The notes under the pieces: model-generated | What the model saw: only the letters and a program-made list of their open reading frames with translations | Told to the model about the DNA's origin: nothing | The model's database searches: none | Assembly: GCA_024138015.1 (NCBI GenBank) | Contig: JAMXBB010000001.1 | Location: 136,919,188-136,983,187 of the forward strand | DNA: 64,000 nucleotides | Direction: 5' to 3' | Source: Lumnitzera littorea | Lineage: Eukaryota; Streptophyta; Magnoliopsida; Myrtales; Combretaceae | Shown here: positions 57,905 to 64,000 of the stretch, one piece after another | Layout of the letters: every line of letters begins with the position of its first letter | Position numbering within the stretch: position 1 is the stretch's first letter | Position numbers and translations under genes: made by a program

Positions 57905-60900
57905 TGTCACGCCCCGAAGCGGCAAAGTCGTAACAGCCCCACCATGTAAACCATCCTAAGATAGAAGTTGGCTTTACAATTGCTATCTTAGACCTGATCT
58001 ACACAAGGCGTCCACAACTAACCCGCTTTGAAGTAAACAGTTTATAATTTAAATAAATTATTTACCTAAGAAAGTGAGGAAGTACATATATACACTATAA
58101 TTTAGTTATTACAAATATCGTTTATAATATGTCTCCATAATATATTTCCTAGTTATTACATTATTCAGAAATGAAAAATTCTAAAGTAAAAGCTTAAACC
58201 TTAAAAATATGTGTTTATTCTTCAAATGTTTTTCCTCGCTCCCCAGGATCCAGCAATTGCTAGCTTCAGAGTAGTTGTTTGCTGCTTTATAGCCAACACC
58301 TGCACGACGTCTATAAGGATATGAGCAACTATAGCTCGGCAAGTTAGGATGGAGTACTTAAAACTATACCATAAACACAACAGGGTTATCAATTAACTTA
58401 TTAGGTGCAATGCATGTGCAAGCAAATGCCATCGTACGACGTTGTTCGGCCCGTCGTGAGATTAGAGAAATTGCGCCTGCTCTAATCCGGATTGAGGAGT
58501 TACCATTAATGCAAAAGCTTACGACCAAACCCAGACTTGTGCAATGGAGACCTCGCTCCTCCCGCGACTACCTTCGAACCATTAACTTCACCTTCGCCGC
58601 GACTTTCTCTCCTGTCACTTAGTTCGACTAAGGATGAAAAAAGGACCATTATGCAATCCTGTGCTATCCCTTTCGAAGGGGTCGGTATTTGGCCGGAGAG
58701 TCCTAAGTTCCCCTAATGGGTTGCCATGTAGGTCTGATTATGATTATAGGTCGTATATTTGATTAGGTCCAGTTTATAGTGATCAATCATTTCATACAAA
58801 CCATACAATACAAGCTAAAACAATAGACAGAATCATAGCATCACTCGCAATCAAGCACATACACACCACAGACTATTTAATAAGCACAACCAAGCATAAT
58901 TTCAAGCCTTTAAAATATAACATCATATTAATCCCAACTTACCTCGACTCTTCGCTCACTTACTCGAGGTCTAACTTGCTCAGGCCATCGCCGATTATTC
59001 TTATAACACAAACGTGGTTTCAGTTTTTTTGTATATAACTATTATAGGTTCGTTTTATCCTATAACGCTTATTGTTATGTTTTGTTTAAGGTTTAATATA
59101 CCAAATTATCTAAGGTTTAAGCCTTTTACAATATTCTAAGTTTGGGTTTGGTTTCCGTATCGATTCCTAAATTAGGTTTTAGTTCAATTTTTAAGTACTG
59201 TTTTATACTCGAACACTAAAAATTCGTTTCAACTCATAATATGAAATTAATCACATTACTTCCCGATCTCCTAAATACCATTATTACCTCTAATTAGTAT
59301 TTTATTCCACCCGGTATACTTAAATCCTTATTAATGTACCGAATTTACTCTTAATGTGAGAAATTTTTTATATTTTTCATATAATTACATAAATTCAAGT
59401 TTTCTATCAGATTTATTGTATATTTTTATTACTATCATAATATCAATTTTTATTCTAATATTTTCTATTTATTATATTTCTAATAATTATGTATTATGTA
59501 CTATTACTTATTATGTACATAATACACATCTAATATTTTTATCACTCTAATTACTATCTCCCAACATCAATTATCATGTCAAAATTTCTAAATTCATCCT
59601 AAATAAGATTTTACTACTAATTACCCTAATTTACAAAATTAACTTAAAATTTACTATTTTTCCCTATTACTCATTTACTATATAATTAACCTAATAATTA
59701 CATCTAACACCCTAAATACTACAAGTATCATACTCCATCGGATTTCAACATCCTAAAAGATATACTTATTCACTAAATCAGTAATTAACCATTTAATTAC
59801 TTAATTAACCCTATTACCCATTTTATGCCTCATTTTAGGGCCTAAAAATTATCTAAAATTTTTGAAAATTAATTTTTGAAAACGGGCTTCATAGCACTGT
59901 TCTATATCATCTAAGTAGTCTATACAAAAATTTTGGGTTCAAAACTATACTTCTAAGGTCATTTATTTCTAAACCAAAACATGCTCGATTTTGCATGATT
60001 TCTTAAGGACCATATATTAGGGACATAGTTTCATCAAAATAATATTTTTCCTAAAAACTACATACAAAAATATTTTAGAATAACAAAATTCATAATTTTA
60101 TAAGAATATTTACTATTTTTTTACAAAATTACATAAAATTAGGCTAGAAATCGGACTCACCAATCTGGGTAGCTCCGGTCACCGCCGGTCGCCGTGGCCT
60201 TGTCGGCCGGTTTGGGCACTGCCACCACCATGTGGTGGTGGTGGCCATCTACTCCCAGCTACTCGTCTAGTATGAGTTCCCTTTAAAGGCCCTAATTGCA
60301 TAATTTTTCCTTTTTTTTTTCTAACCCTAATTTTTCTCTCAATTTTTGCCTCTCCCTAATTTTCTATGATTTCTAACTGTCCAAATGAGCTTTTGAATTT
60401 TTCTTGCTATTTATAAAGCTTTAGGGAAATTATTGTGCATTAAATTGGATAAGATATTATCTAAATCCCTTAATTTTTGGCTTTTGGGTTACCCTATTAA
60501 ATTGGCTGATTTTTTTCTTATTTTTCCCAGCTGCCATGACCCAATTTTGGATCATTCCTTATTTTTCTTGGTTTTTCTTGATTTTTCCTTAATTAATTAT
60601 GAATTTTCTTTAAGTATTTAGTATTATTTTAGCACATTTCGTGTATTTTAAGTAATTACGCGTATTTATACCTACATGTAAATTTATATATAGTATAAAT
60701 AAATATTCCTAAATATTATTTAGGTTATTTTATGATTTTTAGTATACATATAATTTATTTTTAGCGATTCGTTAATTATCGAAATGCATTTTACGCATTT
60801 TTGATAAATAACAAGTTATATATTTAAAATTTGGAATTTTTATAGTCTTTTATTTTATTGCTTATTTTCTTAAATTTAAACTTACGAGATCATTTTTACT

Positions 60901-60985
60901 AATATTTCTAACTTTACTTATAATTTAGGCTTAATCAGATCTTTTAGCTAATTGAAACCTTAAGTGACTGGTTGTGGAGCTTATA
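57905..60985 (-). repeat. E2 LTR (3.08 kb)
   Basis: Inverted copy of E1. Plus-strand left end TGTCACGCCCCGAAGCGG; right end GAGCTTATA, which would be GGGCTTACA unmutated. TATAAATAG (60415-60407) is the promoter motif. The GC-rich patch with a CCACCACC hairpin lies at 60221-60245. Open frames 58410-58622, 59356-59550 and 60433-60621 (plus) are not credible genes. Confidence 0.86.
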
Positions 60986-62130
60986 CGTGAGTCCCTTAGC
61001 CCCTGTATCATATCTGCCTTGTTGGTACTAAAGGAAGATGGGTCTTGGAGAAACGTGTAGATATTCGAGCAATCAATTGAATCGCTATCAAGTCTAGGTA
61101 TCCCATACCAAGACTTGATGACATGCTAGATGAGTTAAGCAGAGCAAGAGTGTTCTCCAAAATTGACCTCAAATTAGGATATCATTAGATCTGAATGCGT
61201 GAGGGTGATGAGTGGAAGACTGCATTCAAAACATGCCATGAATTATATGAATGGCTTGTAATGCCGTTTTGGACTGTCCAATGCGTAGAGCACATTTATG
61301 TGCTTAATGAATCGTATGCTCCAAGAATTAGTATGGAAGTTTATCGTAGTTTATTTTGATGACATCTTGGTGTATAGCCCTAAATTGGAGGCCTCAATAA
61401 CAGCACCTCTAAAGCATCTTTACAGAACTTTGAGCTGAATAGCTTTACGCCAATTTGAAGAAGTGTCACTTTTGCCAATTTAAAGTGACATTCTTGGGAT
61501 TTGTTGTAAGTAGTGGTGGCATATGAGTTGATGAAGAGAAGATTAAAGCAATCACCAAATGGCCAGTGCTAACCACTTCAACCGACATGAGGAATTTCTA
61601 CGGCCTAGCATCATTCTATTGCAAGTTTATAAGGAATTTTAGTACAATTATGGCCTCACTTGCCAAACTCTCAAAGAAGAATGTTGAATTCAGATGGGGA
61701 GAGAAAGAGTAGAGGAATTGAAGGAGAAACTGACTATAGCTCCTATCTTAGCTTTGTCGAGCTTTGATAAAGTATTTGAAGTAGAGTGTAATGCGTCTAG
61801 ACAAGGTATAGGTGTTGTGCTAATGCAAGAAGGCCGACCTATTACTTTAGCGAGAAACTTCAAGGAGTTACACTTAACTATTATGTCTATGATAAGGAGT
61901 TTTACTCCTTAATTCGAGTATTAACTGTATGGAAACATTATTTGTTACCTAAGGAATTTGTGATCTACACCGATCATGAATCTTCGAGATATTTGAAGAG
62001 CTAACCTAAGTTGTCCCGGAGATAAGCCAAATGTGTTGAGTTAATAGAGGGATTTTCTTATGTAGTCAACTATAAGAATGGAAAGAACAATGTAGTGGTT
62101 GACGCCCTATCAAGATGACTTTCTCTTCTA
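60986..62130 (+). pseudogene. Gypsy-D reverse transcriptase and RNase H
   Basis: Resumes in frame with RESLSPC at 60986. Pieces include VLKEDGSWR, DDMLDELSRARVFSKIDLK-like text across frames, YEWLVMPF and the intact catalytic VYFDDILVYS (YFDD at 61352-61363). After it: FLGFVVSSGGI-like text. RNase H is open at 61694-61912 (KLTIAPILALSSFDKVFEVE, CNASRQGIGVVLMQEGRPIT) and continues FVIYTDHESSRY and KNGKNNVVVDALSR near 62090. Confidence 0.87.
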
Positions 62131-63340
62131 ACTGAGCTACAGACCAAGCTACTTGGCTTTTCAACAATAAAGAATTTGTATATTGAGGATGCATACTTTG
62201 GTCCCATATATGCCAGATGTAAGGAAGGAAGAATACTAGATGACTATCATAAGGACGATAGATACTTATTCAGAAAAAGGAGGCTATGTATCCCGACCTG
62301 TTCCATGAGAGAATTACTAGTGCATGAGGTGCATGGAAGAGGATTGGCAGGATACTTTAGCTAGCACTGAATCTATGAGATACCATCCTGAAGATTCTTT
62401 TGGCCAAAGATGATAAGAGATGTCTAATCTGTGTTGGAAAGATGTATAACTTGCCAAAAAGCAAAGAGCTAAGCCGAGTAAGGATACTATTTACCCTTAC
62501 CCATCCTTACTAAATCATGGTCCGAGCTGAGCATGGACTTTATGTTAGGATTACTGAGAATGTCCTAAGGGAAGGACTCCATCATGGTAGTTGTAGATTG
62601 ATTTAGCAAGATGACACATTTTGTGCCTTATTCTACAACTAATGGCGCTTCGGTTATCTCTTTTCTTTTCTTATCAGATGTAATCAAACTTTATGGAGTG
62701 CCCAAAACCATTGTTTCAAATTGAGACCCAAAGTTCATGAGCACTTTTGGAGGATACTATGGAGGCGAATGAGAACCAAGCTATTGTATAGTACATCCTG
62801 CTATCCAAAGACCGATGGATAGATCGAGGTTGTCAATAAAACCATAGAAACTTTGTTGCGAGTTGCTGTTGAATGAAACGTGGCTGATTAGGATCTATGT
62901 TTGCTAATCATTAAGTTCTCCTACAATAGGATCGTCTACAGCATAACAAACATATCCCCATTCGAGGTTGCCTATGGGTTTAATCCTGAGCTTTCGATGG
63001 CCCAAGCACCCTGGTTGAGACCTGATGATGACTAGTCAGCCATAGAAAGAGTTGAGGCCATCAAAGCTATACACCCGAAGATTATAGAGCAATTGAACCG
63101 AGCTACTACTAAGCTCGAAAAGTAAGGCCGAGGATGAAAGAAGAGAGAATTTCAACCAAATGATCTGGTTTGGATATATCTTAGCAAGGAATGATTCCTA
63201 AACTTAAGGAAGAATAAGTTATTTCCTAGAGCTGACGAACCTTACAAAGTACTTGAAAAGATCGATCCTAATGCTCATAAGATTAAACTACTTAAGGGAT
63301 ATAGAGTCTTAGACTCTTTCAACATTATCGATCTCTAACT
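62131..63340 (+). pseudogene. Gypsy-D integrase
   Basis: 62176-62364 reads YIEDAYFGPIYARCKEGRIL, RRLCIPTCSMRELLVHEVHG and RGLAGYF, then TCQKAKS (the HHCC finger). The core has LSMDFMLGL, DSIMVVVD, FSKMTHFVPYSTTNGAS and VSN.DPKFMS with stops between. The end reads FSYNRIVYSITNISPFEVAY-like text, then a chromatin-proximal tail FQPNDLVWI and NIIDL before a stop near 63340. Confidence 0.85.
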
Positions 63341-63399
63341 TTACACTCTTGAGGACGAGCAACTTAAAGTTAAGCCAAATTTGATCCCAAATCTCAAAC

Positions 63400-63412
63400 A
63401 ACCTAGAGGGGA
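63400..63412 (+). other. Gypsy-D polypurine tract
   Basis: The purine-rich ACCTAGAGGGGA ends directly at the TGATAGGG start of the 3' LTR. Confidence 0.65.
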
Positions 63413-64000
63413 TGATAGGGATCAAAGACTAATCGTGTGTTCTTGAACCTGAGGGCTTGTTCAGATGGTTTGTCAAGTTGTTTGAGGTGAGTCGAGTGCC
63501 GAGGAGCAATGCATTCCCCAGTTCAATCTATCGAGTTACTTTTCTCTCTACGTCATCCAAGAAACTGCTAAGGAGACTAGTCGACGTATCGAATCAACCC
63601 CACGGCTACATACCAGTCTAAGCATCGAATCAGGAAATTGCCAAACATTACTAGTGCTGAGGGCGAGCTGACAGTGATTAGGAGCCAATCACTCGAGTCC
63701 GACTTGAAAATGAGTTGCCCCTGAACCAACTTCAGTCTAGTCCCAATTGTTTGAACTATTGAACTACCAATGTCGACTTGACCTAATCAGGATTCGCCCT
63801 TGCCCGGCTAGCAGTGTCATTGAGGACCACAAATTGAGCAAACCACACGCGTGCTGTCCTTTTCTGACATTTGTATTGTCTTTTTCACAATTGGATATTC
63901 TTTTTGCATGATCACATTGATACCCCTGTAAATTATTCTCCTTTTTTCTTTACTAGTAGGATTTTTTTTGTAATTTACTCTCACCTAGGATTTACCTTAA
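63413..64000 (+). repeat. Gypsy-D 3' LTR, cut by window edge
   Basis: Starts TGATAGGGATCAAAGACT. The visible 588 bp align with 51769-52350 of the 5' LTR, with scattered substitutions. Confidence 0.87.

Larger units (their letters stand above)
54805..60985 (-). mobile_element. E2: E-family element with one LTR, inside Gypsy-D
   Basis: On the minus strand: a 3.08 kb LTR (60985-57905), a Met-type primer site (57896-57884), then about 3.1 kb of AT-rich internal DNA with no retrotransposon protein. No second LTR is visible at the left, where about 150 codons of Gypsy-D RT lead-in are also missing, so a deletion probably removed both. Long LTRs with a non-coding interior resemble a LARD (large retrotransposon derivative). 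Confidence 0.7.
51769..64000 (+). mobile_element. Gypsy-D: Ty3/gypsy element, right end outside window
   Basis: 5' LTR 51769-52695, primer site 52698-52714, gag, protease, RT, RNase H, integrase, polypurine tract and the start of the 3' LTR at 63413. The D and C protease, gag and integrase are similar in layout and motifs and belong to the same broad branch. An E-family element and a deletion remove the region between protease and RT. All domains are broken. Confidence 0.88.

Noticed and set aside
1..64000. A new multi-gene defence or biosynthetic system
   Set aside because: Beyond the two host genes all credible coding sequence belongs to known LTR-retrotransposon domains, so nothing in the window supports one.

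Overview
The window is nuclear DNA of a flowering plant, most likely a eudicot. It is AT-rich, its two genes have plant-type exons and introns, and most of it is decayed LTR retrotransposons. I cannot name the species.

Two host genes lie at the left, both on the minus strand. At 158-5641 is a two-exon F-box protein gene resembling the Arabidopsis At3g12350 type. Its 4.2 kb intron holds a broken Ty1/copia element in the opposite orientation. At 12006-14318 is a four-exon gene for a telomere-repeat-binding-like (TRFL-type) protein. It has a single C-terminal Myb/telobox domain ending in the VDLKDKWRN signature, and I rebuilt its exons from splice sites. Between and around the two genes is AT-rich intergenic DNA with microsatellites and one MITE-like inverted repeat.

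From about 15.7 kb to 48.0 kb is one old Ogre/Tat-type Ty3/gypsy element (Ogre-A, plus strand): truncated 5' LTR, Arg-type primer site, ORF1, gag, protease, a probable intron, RT, two RNase H segments, integrase, 3' UTR, hairpin/polypurine tract and 3' LTR. It has been interrupted repeatedly. A smaller Ogre (Ogre-B, 22048-30938) has both LTRs but almost no coding capacity, and an array of about 18 copies of an ~83 bp unit before its 3' LTR. A minus-strand Ty3/gypsy element (Gypsy-C, 33173-42297, perfect 5 bp duplication GTACA) split the pol region and was itself hit by a 3.06 kb solo LTR (E1). A 0.96 kb solo LTR (F) sits in the Ogre-A 3' UTR.

From 48.0 kb to the right edge are further E-family LTR fragments (48008-51060) and a second plus-strand Ty3/gypsy element (Gypsy-D, 51769 to beyond 64000). 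D is split at its reverse transcriptase by a minus-strand E-family element (about 54805-60985) with a 3.08 kb LTR and a non-coding internal region containing a diverged ~0.9 kb tandem duplication.

No retrotransposon reading frame is intact, so none could move unaided. I found no operon-like or defence-like system. The most interesting signals are structural: the gag/pol-less Ogre-B with its 3' array, RNA polymerase III-like A/B boxes in its LTRs, a hairpin kept next to the polypurine tract in both Ogres, and two E-family insertions at nearly the same point of the reverse transcriptase in two different host elements.
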